From Paenibacillus sp. VTT E-133291 (GTDB lineage: Bacteria; Bacillota; Bacilli; Paenibacillales; Paenibacillaceae), in assembly GCF_002264395.1 (NCBI RefSeq), contig NZ_NFVA01000005.1, positions 82,033 through 146,032 of the forward strand: a DNA stretch of 64,000 bases, written 5' to 3'. Both the position numbers and the translations under genes were made by a program. The notes under the pieces are model-generated. The model was not told the DNA's origin. It searched no databases and saw nothing but the letters and a program-made list of their open reading frames with translations. Below are positions 24,663 to 33,156 of this stretch, piece after piece. The first letter of the stretch is position 1; every line of letters begins with the position of its first letter.

Positions 24663-26051
24663 TTATTTATAAAAAGCCTGCAATTGACGCACAATTTCAT
24701 CCTTGTCATGATCCACTACGGTTTGGTGTTGTGGCATCTCGAACAACGCTTTAATTTGTGCCGGGAATTCCTGCTTAATGTCGATCAGAGTAATCGCCTC
24801 ATCAAACTTAGCTGGATGTGCGGTCGCAAAGGTAATCCCAATCTCATCCGAACCATTAAAAGCTTCGTAAGCTGCGATTCCACATGCAGTATGCGGATCA
24901 AGCAGGTAACTATATTCTTTTTGATACTTAGCAATTGTATTCAAGCATTGGTCATTCTTCACGCCAAGCGCTGCAAAATCCTGCTGCACCTGCTGAAGCG
25001 CCTCGCCTTCAACCGTAATCTTGCCCTCGGTTTGCAGCTTGGACATATACGCAGACAGCTTCTCGGAATCTTCGCCAACCAAATAATACAGATACCGCTC
25101 AAAATTGCTCGCTACTTGGATATCCATCGAAGGGCTGTACGTACTTGTGAAGCCGCCTGGTTTGTATTCCCCAGTGTTCACAAAACGCTCCAAGATGTTA
25201 TTTTCATTCGTAGCAATAATGAGTTTGTTAATCGGTAAGCCCATTTGCTTAGCCAAATATCCTGAGAAAATATTACCGAAGTTGCCGGAAGGCACGCTGA
25301 TGTTAATCTTCTTCTCGTTGCTGCCATCAACATGCAAATACGCATAGAAATAATAGACGGTCTGCGCCAGAATACGCACAAAATTAATGGAGTTGATCGC
25401 ACGCAGATGATAGCGACTCTTAAAGTCGAGATCCGCGAACAGATCCTTAATCACCTTTTGGCAATCATCAAAGTTACCATGAACAGACAGGTTCAGTACA
25501 TTACTGTCATCAACCGTAGTCATCTGCAGCTCCTGCACTTTACTAACCTTACCATGGGGATGAAGAATACAGATCTTGATTCCTTCTTTTCCGCGAACGC
25601 CCTGAATGGCAGCCGCCCCAGTATCCCCCGAGGTTGCTCCGAGGATGTGGATGATCTTGTTCTGCTTTTTAGAAATATACGAGTACAGCTCACCCATAAA
25701 CTGCAGTGCTACATCTTTGAAGGCAAAAGTAGGGCCATGGAACAATTCCAAGACATATAAAGAATCGTTCAATTGTTGAATAGGCGTTACTTCTGGCGTG
25801 CGGAAATTACCATAACTAGTATTGACCATTTCCTGCAAATCTTCTAAAGGAATCTCATCATTAGTGTAATAGGCGAAAATCTTCAGAAACAATTCCTGGT
25901 AACTAAGACTTCTCCACTCTTCTAAAGTAGCTGCTGAAACTACAGGAATCTCGGAAGGAACCATCAAACCGCCGTCATCGGCAAGTCCCATCAACACCGT
26001 ATCGATAAAGCCTTTAGGTTCCACATTGCCTCTTGTGCTTATATACTTCAT
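24663..26051 (-). CDS. thrC: Threonine synthase, long form
   Basis: 462 residues. Converts O-phosphohomoserine to threonine with PLP. The PLP lysine is in GPTFAFKDVALQF (K112), the phosphate-binding loop is ATSGDTGAAAI, and SVPSGNFGNIFSGY is conserved. The length and the opening MKYISTRG with DDGGLMVP place it with the long E. coli/yeast type rather than the ~350-residue Bacillus form. The second of two near ATGs (26051) is preferred because AGGAGG lies 6 bases before it while the first touches it. It stands alone, not in a hom-thrC-thrB operon. Confidence 0.95.
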   Translation of the reverse strand: MKYISTRGNVEPKGFIDTVLMGLADDGGLMVPSEIPVVSAATLEEWRSLSYQELFLKIFAYYTNDEIPLEDLQEMVNTSYGNFRTPEVTPIQQLNDSLYVLELFHGPTFAFKDVALQFMGELYSYISKKQNKIIHILGATSGDTGAAAIQGVRGKEGIKICILHPHGKVSKVQELQMTTVDDSNVLNLSVHGNFDDCQKVIKDLFADLDFKSRYHLRAINSINFVRILAQTVYYFYAYLHVDGSNEKKINISVPSGNFGNIFSGYLAKQMGLPINKLIIATNENNILERFVNTGEYKPGGFTSTYSPSMDIQVASNFERYLYYLVGEDSEKLSAYMSKLQTEGKITVEGEALQQVQQDFAALGVKNDQCLNTIAKYQKEYSYLLDPHTACGIAAYEAFNGSDEIGITFATAHPAKFDEAITLIDIKQEFPAQIKALFEMPQHQTVVDHDKDEIVRQLQAFYK

Positions 26052-26154
26052 GCTCATCCTCCTGAACCCCTCTATATACTATATATAAATATAAGCTTCA
26101 CTTAATAGTTGCCTGTTTTCCCTATATACTACCACGTTTACGCGCTAAAGTCCG

Positions 26155-26658
26155 TTAATTCTTTGTCTTATTTTGTAGCTCTTTCCAAACGGTTTTGTTG
26201 CTGTAATGCCGTTCTGTGCTGACATCCTTGCCGAACCATTGCGGCGCCTTGAAGCTTTCCGCTTCCTCCAAAGATTCAAATTCAACCTCCAGAACGGACA
26301 ATTTAAGCTGAGAATAGACGTCGATCTCAACCGTTGTGTCATTCCACACTGCCGTAATCCGCTCTTTGACCAAGGCTACCGCATTTACTGCCTCAATCAT
26401 CTGATTATATAAACCCTCCGAGATAAAATATTCGATCTCTTCACGTTTGATCCCTTTGCCGTCCTTAAACGTATGTGTGTATGTTACCTCACCTGAGTCC
26501 AGATCCGTAATTTTACGCACCCGCAGCTCTTGTCCGCCGTCTATCGCCAGATACGTCTGATCGATATTATGCCGGGTCACAATCTTCAATTCGCCTGCTT
26601 GAATAAGCTGCTCCGGAAATTCCGGCAGCAGAAACTTGCGTTCGATCTCCAAAGCCAT
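26155..26658 (-). CDS. CYTH-domain protein (triphosphate tunnel metalloenzyme family)
   Basis: 167 residues. The signature ExExK is E4-I-E6-R-K8 at the N-terminus (MALEIERKFLL), followed by alternating basic and acidic strands (QELRVRKI, then VEIDVYSQLKLSVLEVEFES) that line the tunnel. Members hydrolyse tripolyphosphate or make cAMP or thiamine triphosphate cleavage products; tripolyphosphatase is the commonest bacterial activity. AGGAGCG lies before the ATG. No partner gene is apparent. Confidence 0.88.
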   Translation of the reverse strand: MALEIERKFLLPEFPEQLIQAGELKIVTRHNIDQTYLAIDGGQELRVRKITDLDSGEVTYTHTFKDGKGIKREEIEYFISEGLYNQMIEAVNAVALVKERITAVWNDTTVEIDVYSQLKLSVLEVEFESLEEAESFKAPQWFGKDVSTERHYSNKTVWKELQNKTKN

Positions 26659-26957
26659 GATGTTTCGCTCCTCAATGTGCCATTTATTTTATATTAATAA
26701 TCATCATAGGGGTGAGACAAACCCAAGTCAATGTAGATTATGGGGAAATAGGTCATGTTCTTAAATATTCATATTTGAATCGTATTCAACATTGTTGGTA
26801 AAATCCCAAAGCTAGTATTTGTAAAGTTTTTGTAAAATGATTGTATCCAATTCAGCTGTAGGCTTAAAATGTAATCAGTAATTCATGTCATTCTTCGAAG
26901 TTATTGAATTTTATTTCAATACGAGTGAAAAAAAGATAAAAGGAGCAAGCAATCGGT
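26659..26957. other. Intergenic gap of about 300 bp
   Basis: AT-rich spacer between the divergent CYTH and chrA genes. It should hold two promoters, but I see no clear hexamer pair, riboswitch or repeat. Confidence 0.5.
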
Positions 26958-28172
26958 ATGGAAGCGAATCAAGAAATGGTGATACAGACCGAGAAGAAAG
27001 GAAAGATTGCTGCTCTAATTGAGGTTTATAGTGTATCCACAAAACTCGGATTCACCTCTTTTGGAGGACCAATCGCACATTTGGGCTATTTCCATAATGA
27101 GTACATCCGTCGTCGAAAATGGATGGATGAACGAAGTTATGCTGACCTAGTTGCGCTTTGTCAGTTTCTTCCCGGGCCAGCTAGCAGTCAAGTCGGTATT
27201 GGTGTAGGAATTATACGAGCTGGATTACTAGGCGGTTTAGTGGCTTGGTTAGGCTTCACCCTACCATCAATCATTGCACTGGTGGCCTTCGCCTATTTGC
27301 TACAGGGCTACGGCATAGAAAGTACCGGTTGGATTCATGGATTGAAGATTGTCGCTGTAGCGATCGTTGCACATGCTATCCTAGGGATGGGTCAAAAGCT
27401 TACACCTGACCGTGACAGAGTTACGATAGCGGTAATAGCTACAGTTATTACACTTTATTGGCAAACGACATATAGTCAAGTTCTCATCATTGTTGCAGCT
27501 GGACTTCTCGGGTTATGGTTATACCGTAAGAAAGAAGAGACAACTGCTCCTCATTTACATATTACAGTAAGCCGGCCCCTTGGAATCCTCTGCCTCTCTT
27601 TATTTTTCATTCTCCTTATTTCACTCCCTTTTTTAAGACAATGGGGTGAAATAGAAGGGTTAACGATGTTTGATAGCTTTTACCGTACGGGTTCTTTGGT
27701 GTTTGGCGGAGGTCACGTTGTACTGCCTCTTCTAGAACGAGAAGTTGTCTCTACTGGCTTGGTAAGTGAAGCTGATTTTCTTGCAGGGTATGGTGCCGTG
27801 CAGGCGGTACCAGGGCCACTGTTTACATTTGCTAGTTACCTTGGTGCCATGGCAGGAGGCTTATCTGGAGCAATCATTGCTACATCTGCAATATTTTTAC
27901 CGGCATTTCTTCTCGTTGCTGGCGCACTACCGTTTTGGAACAGTCTACGGAATAGTCCGAAAATCAAGGGAGCTTTGGTAGGGATTAATGCAGCTGTAGT
28001 TGGTATATTACTGGCCGCACTATATGATCCCTTATGGACTACGGCTATCTTGGAACCGGGTGATTTTGCTCTAGCCGTCATTTTGTTTATTATGCTTGTA
28101 TATTGGAAGCTTCCCCCATGGATTATTGTTCTTATAGGAGCTGCAGGAGGAATGGTACTTGGTCTAATATAA
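26958..28172 (+). CDS. chrA: Chromate transporter, long-chain ChrA type
   Basis: 404 residues with two homologous halves of about 190 residues, as in CHR long-chain proteins. The first half has TSFGGPIAHLGYF and CQFLPGPASSQVGIGVG; the second has FGGGHVVLPLLEREVV and AVQAVPGPLFTFASYLG. Both halves carry the conserved GG-H and PGP motifs, so it is intact. About ten membrane helices are expected. The family exports chromate or, in some members, other oxyanions. AAAGGAGC lies upstream. No regulator or reductase accompanies it. Confidence 0.93.
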   Translation: MEANQEMVIQTEKKGKIAALIEVYSVSTKLGFTSFGGPIAHLGYFHNEYIRRRKWMDERSYADLVALCQFLPGPASSQVGIGVGIIRAGLLGGLVAWLGFTLPSIIALVAFAYLLQGYGIESTGWIHGLKIVAVAIVAHAILGMGQKLTPDRDRVTIAVIATVITLYWQTTYSQVLIIVAAGLLGLWLYRKKEETTAPHLHITVSRPLGILCLSLFFILLISLPFLRQWGEIEGLTMFDSFYRTGSLVFGGGHVVLPLLEREVVSTGLVSEADFLAGYGAVQAVPGPLFTFASYLGAMAGGLSGAIIATSAIFLPAFLLVAGALPFWNSLRNSPKIKGALVGINAAVVGILLAALYDPLWTTAILEPGDFALAVILFIMLVYWKLPPWIIVLIGAAGGMVLGLI

Positions 28173-28233
28173 CAAATCAGAATTTTTTTAATCAATTAAG
28201 GTTCAAAAACAAAATCAGTGGTTGCCTATGTGA

Positions 28234-28265
28234 AAAAGAACCCTACGGGCTCCGTAGGGTTCTTC
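28234..28265. terminator. Terminator between chrA and the kinase gene
   Basis: AAGAACCCTACGG / CCGTAGGGTTCTT, a perfect 13-bp stem with a 2-base loop (GC ... CT context), between convergent genes. Confidence 0.85.
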
Positions 28266-28306
28266 CGATTCATGAATGCTCCAGCGTCTCCGAGCCATGT
28301 ATAGTT

Positions 28307-29293
28307 CTAAAGATTTCCTAACAAAGCGGACATATTTTTTTGATTTTCTGCAAGCCAAATCATTTCCTTCGCAAAGCGGGCTGGCGGTACACTATGTTGA
28401 TCCATGTTAGCATTAATCCACCAGGTGCTTTCCATATACCACAACAACTGTAATGAATGTGTTAAATAGCCCTCTACCACGTCGCGTTCCTCACTGTACC
28501 CTTCCATAAACGCCGAAGCCAGGGAGACATCTAAATTTTCATCTAAGGCACATGACATCACAGCACGAGCTACATCAAGCTGCGGATAGTCATATTTTAG
28601 TCGATCAAAATCTAGAATTGCAGATAATCCGTTATCATTAAATAAAAGATTATCTACCCAAAGGTCACGATGTGCCCATCCTAGTTGGAGTAATTCGAGT
28701 AGTTCTAAATTCATTTCTTCAGTAGCTTTAAATTGAGTTTCTATATTAGCAAGCAGCTGAGGTTTACCAAGTCCCTTAATCTTTTCCCAAACGGAATTCC
28801 AATGTGCTAAACGCTCCTCACGGCTTGGAGGAATAAATTGCGGACTATTTTTAATGCCAAGTGTCCCGTCATTTAACAATCGATGCATTTTTCCTGTTGC
28901 TCGACCTAAATCGTATATTTGATGGACGTTGATTTCACCCGGTGAAAGTAGTTTTCCTTGGCAATATTCCATTACCAGAAAGCGTTCTCCTTGATCAGAT
29001 TCAATCAAAATACTTTCATTTTGTGATAGCACTTTGGGGCACGCTATTCCTTGGTCATACAATCTAATCTGCTGAGAGAGTGCTAACAATATCTCCTCTG
29101 ATTTATATAATTTATATCTTTCTTTGTTGTATTGTTTAAGTAACAATTCCCCTGCATCCGTCGTAACTTTCCACTTTAAGTTTAACCAGCCCCGTTTTAT
29201 CGGAGTAGTTTCAATAACATTCAAACCGAATAAACGATGAAATGCTTTTAGCAGGTCATCCAAGATCAATTCCTCTGTTAATATGGCCTCCAT
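28307..29293 (-). CDS. APH/CotS-type phosphotransferase
   Basis: 328 residues. Protein-kinase-like fold of the aminoglycoside phosphotransferase family: an ELLLKQY lysine strand, VMEYCQGK hinge, catalytic loop HRDLWVDNLLF (His, Asp, Asn) and metal-binding ILDFDRLKYD. The C-terminus is unlike dedicated resistance enzymes and closer to CotS/YtaA spore-coat or homoserine kinase-like proteins, so resistance should not be assumed. The second of two near ATGs (29293) is chosen because GGGAG precedes it by 8 bases. Confidence 0.85.
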   Translation of the reverse strand: MEAILTEELILDDLLKAFHRLFGLNVIETTPIKRGWLNLKWKVTTDAGELLLKQYNKERYKLYKSEEILLALSQQIRLYDQGIACPKVLSQNESILIESDQGERFLVMEYCQGKLLSPGEINVHQIYDLGRATGKMHRLLNDGTLGIKNSPQFIPPSREERLAHWNSVWEKIKGLGKPQLLANIETQFKATEEMNLELLELLQLGWAHRDLWVDNLLFNDNGLSAILDFDRLKYDYPQLDVARAVMSCALDENLDVSLASAFMEGYSEERDVVEGYLTHSLQLLWYMESTWWINANMDQHSVPPARFAKEMIWLAENQKNMSALLGNL

Positions 29294-29396
29294 CTGGTCA
29301 ACTCCCATATTTATAGTGTATAAGTTCTTATTCCTTATGGAGACCTAGATAACCTCTGGGATAAATCTAAGTTTTTGCGTTAAACTGCCTTATTAA

Positions 29397-29829
29397 TCAA
29401 TCTGTTATTAATTTTGAATACATATTGATATTTATAAACTTTCCGTTTACTCTTTCATACCTTCTTAAGGTTCCCTCAAACATAAAGTTCAGCTTTTGTA
29501 AGACTTTTACTGAATGCGTAATCTAACAAAGCACTTATAGCTTCTGAAGCGTATCCTCTTCCCCAAAATTCGCTTTTTCATTTTCAAAGCCTAGGGGATT
29601 AAAGCTACAAGAACCTATGATTTCATTGGATTCCTTTTCAATTTATAGAGAAACGAATTGCTTTGTTATCAAGGGAAAATTCATCAAGAAATCTTATCAT
29701 ATCTTTTGTCTGGCTTTCATCAGTAAAAAAATCAATATTCATGAATTCGGTAGCCTCTAAATCAGACCAAATTTTAAACAAACTTGGCGAATCTGATACC
29801 TTCATTTTCCATTTCCCATTAGAGTATCA
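29397..29829 (-). pseudogene. GNAT (RimJ/RimL-like) acetyltransferase pseudogene
   Basis: On the minus strand fragments of one GNAT protein continue across frames: SDSPSLFKIWSDLEATEFMN and TKDMIRFLDEFSLDNKAIRF up to a stop at 29638; then SNEIIGSCSFNPLGFENEK in a second frame; then FWGRGYASEAISALLDYAF (acetyl-CoA-binding loop) in a third; then KLNFMFEGTLRRYERVNGKF, in a fourth step that skips about 15 residues, ending at a TGA at 29397. At least two frameshifts and one internal deletion disable it. No intact copy is seen in this window. Confidence 0.85.
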
Positions 29830-29947
29830 CATCATCGTTAAAACGAATAATATACCTCTTTCGACTCAAGAAAAACCAGACATAACGTGCTACATATTTT
29901 GGAGGCCTACTCTTTTATCCAGCCGTTTTGCCTTTTTTATTCATAGA

Positions 29948-31999
29948 TTAATGTAATACCCATACCCCAAAGCCTTCCAAGGTAACCTCACCCGATAATG
30001 TTGTTCCGCTCAGTAAATCTGTTTTGGTCTCATGCAAATGTATGGAGGCAGGCACTTCACTATAATTAAGTAAAAAAGTGTAACTGGAAGAAGTCCCGTT
30101 TCGAACTTGCAGCTCTACATCTTCAGGTAGCACCAGCCAATCTGCTGGCGACTTCAGGCCGACTTGATCTATGATTATGGACGCTGCTTGTTCATTAAAG
30201 ACTGCTCCGTAATACCAAACCTCGCCTTTGCCGCGACGATTTCTTGTAACCGCCGGCTTTCCCGCATAATAGTCCGAGGCATAGACCGCCATGACTTCGA
30301 CCGAATCATCCTCAATCCGGAGAATATCATTAAAATCATCTGCCCCGGTAACCCCTTCGGTCGCACCCGACCAGCTAATCGCCGTTGGCTGACGACTACC
30401 TTTAACCATGGTGAATTCTTCGACTGTGATCCCGCATAGATCCCTAGCAGCACCTGGGAATGGTCGCATGTAACATTGACCACGTTCATCCTTATAACCG
30501 GTTCTACATCCGAAGATCAGTTTTCCACCTTGCTGAACATATTCATCCAGAAGCGACGCTGTCTCATCTGTCATGATCGCTGGGTGAGGATAGATAAGCA
30601 CATCGTACCGTGCGAGCTCTTCCAGCGTCGTCTTTTGGCGTAAATAGAGTACGTCATTCGGGATATGCTTCCGCTGGAGTGCCTTGTACCACTCCTTATT
30701 GCTCTTCCACATAAATGGACCATGCCATACATCGTACTCTCCATCCCACTCATTAGCATAATCACGAACAATAGCAACGTTAGCCTGATTACGGGTGCCG
30801 ATAAGTACTTGCCCTGCCGCCGCCAGCTCTTGTCCGATCTGTCCCGCTTCCCGTACTCTTCGGTTCGGCTGGTTATGGTAGTCGTTAATGCCATGCCAAT
30901 AAATTTCATTGCCCATCGTAGCTGTCCGCCAGCGGAAATACAGTACCATATCTGCGCCATGAGCGATCGATTGATAGGTCCATAAACGCATCTGTCCCGG
31001 CTTCGGAGAAGGCATATCCATCCGGTTCACCCAGCCACCTGGTCCCGACTGCTGCTCCATAATACAGAAGTTAGGGGAAATAGAACGGACAACAGATAAT
31101 GAAAGTCCCCAGCCTCTGTCATTCAGCGGATTCCGTTCATTCGGATCATAAAAAATAGTCGAGAACTGCGGATAGGAATCATAGCTGAAGAAATCCAGTA
31201 ATTCATCCGTCAATTCATGGCTGTCGAGATGCCCGAACAGACCGTTCGTTGTTACCCACTGCTTAGGGGCAAGTTTACGGATGATGTCCGCTTGGTTTTT
31301 GGCAAAAGAAATCGTATTGTCCGATATAAACCGCTTTTCATCCAAAGCCTGATGGGGATTGGGCTGCTTGGGTGACGGGGTAGGACGCGGAAGATACACT
31401 TGAGACCAATCACTATAACTCTGATTCCAAAAAACAGCCCCCCAAGCCTCGTTTAGCCGCTCAAGCGTGACATATTTCTGCTGCAGCCATTTCCGGAAAG
31501 CCTTATGGTCACTCTCTGAATAAAATTCACTGATCTCGCAGTTGAGCTCATTATCAATTTGCCAGCCGACCACACCTGGATGATTGCCATAATGTTCAGC
31601 CATCTGTTCTGTAATCCGAGCACATAGCTCACGGTATTTGGGACTACTGTAATTATAATGACGGCGCATGCCATGCTGAAGGGTAACACCTTCATACGTC
31701 ACGTTTAATACTTCTGGATACTTATGGGTCAGCCAAGCTGGAGGTGTTGCCGTCGGCGTACCGAGCACAACCTGAAGCCCATGTTTATGAGCTAAATCAA
31801 TCGCCCGATCAAATAGCCCGAACTGAAATTCACCCTGGGCAGGTTCAAAAATTGACCAAGCAAATTCCCCCATCCGAATGATCGTGAAGCCCAGTTCTCG
31901 CATCCGGCGATAATCGTCCTCCCACATGCTTTCCGGCCAGTGTTCCGGATAATAACAGACGCCAAGCTCGAATTTTTCTGTTGCGACAGGTTTCTTCAT
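29948..31999 (-). CDS. GH42 beta-galactosidase no. 3
   Basis: 683 residues. FELGVCYYPEHWPESMWEDDY is the GH42 opening; acid/base E151 (WQIDNELN) and nucleophile E315 (CIMEQQSGPGGW). It lacks the four-cysteine zinc site of GH42 no. 2 (only one nearby Cys). No signal peptide. The ATG at 31999 follows TTTGGAGG by 5 bases; the codon at 32011 is a TTG inside that ribosome site. It diverges from an AraC gene, with a palindrome between them. It would act on a beta-galactoside or galactan fragment different from that of no. 2 (inference). Confidence 0.92.
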   Translation of the reverse strand: MKKPVATEKFELGVCYYPEHWPESMWEDDYRRMRELGFTIIRMGEFAWSIFEPAQGEFQFGLFDRAIDLAHKHGLQVVLGTPTATPPAWLTHKYPEVLNVTYEGVTLQHGMRRHYNYSSPKYRELCARITEQMAEHYGNHPGVVGWQIDNELNCEISEFYSESDHKAFRKWLQQKYVTLERLNEAWGAVFWNQSYSDWSQVYLPRPTPSPKQPNPHQALDEKRFISDNTISFAKNQADIIRKLAPKQWVTTNGLFGHLDSHELTDELLDFFSYDSYPQFSTIFYDPNERNPLNDRGWGLSLSVVRSISPNFCIMEQQSGPGGWVNRMDMPSPKPGQMRLWTYQSIAHGADMVLYFRWRTATMGNEIYWHGINDYHNQPNRRVREAGQIGQELAAAGQVLIGTRNQANVAIVRDYANEWDGEYDVWHGPFMWKSNKEWYKALQRKHIPNDVLYLRQKTTLEELARYDVLIYPHPAIMTDETASLLDEYVQQGGKLIFGCRTGYKDERGQCYMRPFPGAARDLCGITVEEFTMVKGSRQPTAISWSGATEGVTGADDFNDILRIEDDSVEVMAVYASDYYAGKPAVTRNRRGKGEVWYYGAVFNEQAASIIIDQVGLKSPADWLVLPEDVELQVRNGTSSSYTFLLNYSEVPASIHLHETKTDLLSGTTLSGEVTLEGFGVWVLH

Positions 32000-32091
32000 G
32001 ATTACCTCCAAAGTATTAAAAATATGCTTTCATTATTTTATAATTCTATTGTAGTATCAGTGTTAATAAGGCTTATATAACAAAATATTGC

Positions 32092-32106
32092 GATCGTATA
32101 ACGATC
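32092..32106. promoter_or_regulatory. Palindrome in GH42 no. 3 / AraC intergenic gap
   Basis: GATCGT-ATA-ACGATC, a perfect 6+3+6 inverted repeat, roughly central in the 170-bp divergent gap. Candidate operator only. Confidence 0.35.
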
Positions 32107-32169
32107 TTGCGTTAATTACCTTAATCCAACTAGCGCCCTGATGCGCGACAGAAATGAGTGCCATATAAC

Positions 32170-33003
32170 ATGAAGAAACAATGGTATTTGCCAACCCCAG
32201 CTTTTTCAAAATATGTCTGCTATCCTGAATTTTTAGGACATTACAGTCACTTTCCACAGCATACCGAGAGAAGAAGTGAAGGATTCCTGGAAAGCTATAA
32301 CCTGCATTTAATCTTTGGTGGGGAGGGTTATGTATTCCATGAGGGCGAACGTATTCCGATGAGCAGAGGACGAGGGTTTCTTTACCCTAAAGGCGCCTAT
32401 CAGCAGTACGGCTCAGATCCTGGGGAGCCTTGGGATGTTCGTTGGGTTCATTTTAGCACTCAAATTGTACTCCCCTTATTAGAAGAAGTGGACCAGTCTA
32501 GTGCATACCTGTTCACTTTTGATTTGGACGCTAAGCTGGATGAGCTATTCGAGGAAATGTATTTACTGAGCGCTTCCTATGTAACACGTAATGAGCCAAG
32601 ACTATCCGCGCTTCTGTACGAGCTTCTAGTGAAATTGCTGCAGAACTCCGAACCGCTTCACGGCTCAGTACCACACGAGGTCAGGCAGTCTATCCGCAGT
32701 GCCGCAGATATCATTCATGTCGAATGTGCCCGCCCTTGGTCACTGGAGTCGATGGCAAGACTAACCGGGTACAGCAGCTATTATTTTCTACGGCTGTTCC
32801 GAATGGTTATGGGCAAAACACCAAACCGTTATTTAACGGATTGCCGACTGGCCAGAGCCAAGCTTCTACTGGTTTCTACTGGACTCTCCATTGCTCAGGT
32901 TGCAACTCAGTCCGGTTTTGCCCAGTCCAGCTATTTCATTAAAGTGTTCAGAACGTTCGAGGGGATGTCCCCCGTAAAGTACCGTCAGGCTTTTGGATCA
33001 TAA
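32170..33003 (+). CDS. AraC-family regulator (GH42 no. 3 locus)
   Basis: 277 residues. N-terminal AraC-binding domain with GGEGYVFHEGERIPMSRG, and PKGAYQQYGSDPGEPWDVRW; C-terminal double helix-turn-helix (WSLESMARLTGYSSYYFLRLF, then SGFAQSSYFIKVFRTFEG). The ATG at 32170 is favoured over a GTG at 32158, although neither has a strong ribosome site (GAAATGAG is 11 bases before the ATG). Divergent from GH42 no. 3, its most likely target. Confidence 0.87.
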   Translation: MKKQWYLPTPAFSKYVCYPEFLGHYSHFPQHTERRSEGFLESYNLHLIFGGEGYVFHEGERIPMSRGRGFLYPKGAYQQYGSDPGEPWDVRWVHFSTQIVLPLLEEVDQSSAYLFTFDLDAKLDELFEEMYLLSASYVTRNEPRLSALLYELLVKLLQNSEPLHGSVPHEVRQSIRSAADIIHVECARPWSLESMARLTGYSSYYFLRLFRMVMGKTPNRYLTDCRLARAKLLLVSTGLSIAQVATQSGFAQSSYFIKVFRTFEGMSPVKYRQAFGS

Positions 33004-33105
33004 TTCCTTAAACGTTAAACGAGAAAAAACCGAACAACAATCAGAGAAAACCCTGAAGTTCGTTCGGCTCAAACAGAGGAAAAACATCATTTATACCAGC
33101 ACAAA

Positions 33106-33140
33106 AAACAAGCCAAGAGCCGGGCTCATGGCTTGTTTCC
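33106..33140 (-). terminator. Terminator of the GH2-GH36 operon
   Basis: On the minus strand AAACAAGCCATGAGCC pairs with GGCTCTTGGCTTGTTTTTT, followed by a T-run. Confidence 0.85.
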
Positions 33141-33156
33141 TTTTGAAATAAATTAT

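Noticed and set aside
26659..26957. Riboswitch or T-box before chrA
   Set aside because: No conserved core or terminator was visible.
28307..29293. Antibiotic-resistance aminoglycoside kinase
   Set aside because: Only the general kinase fold is shared; nothing in the sequence points to an aminoglycoside pocket.
29663..29956. Plus-strand frame of 97 codons
   Set aside because: Antisense to the GNAT pseudogene; its translation has no family features.
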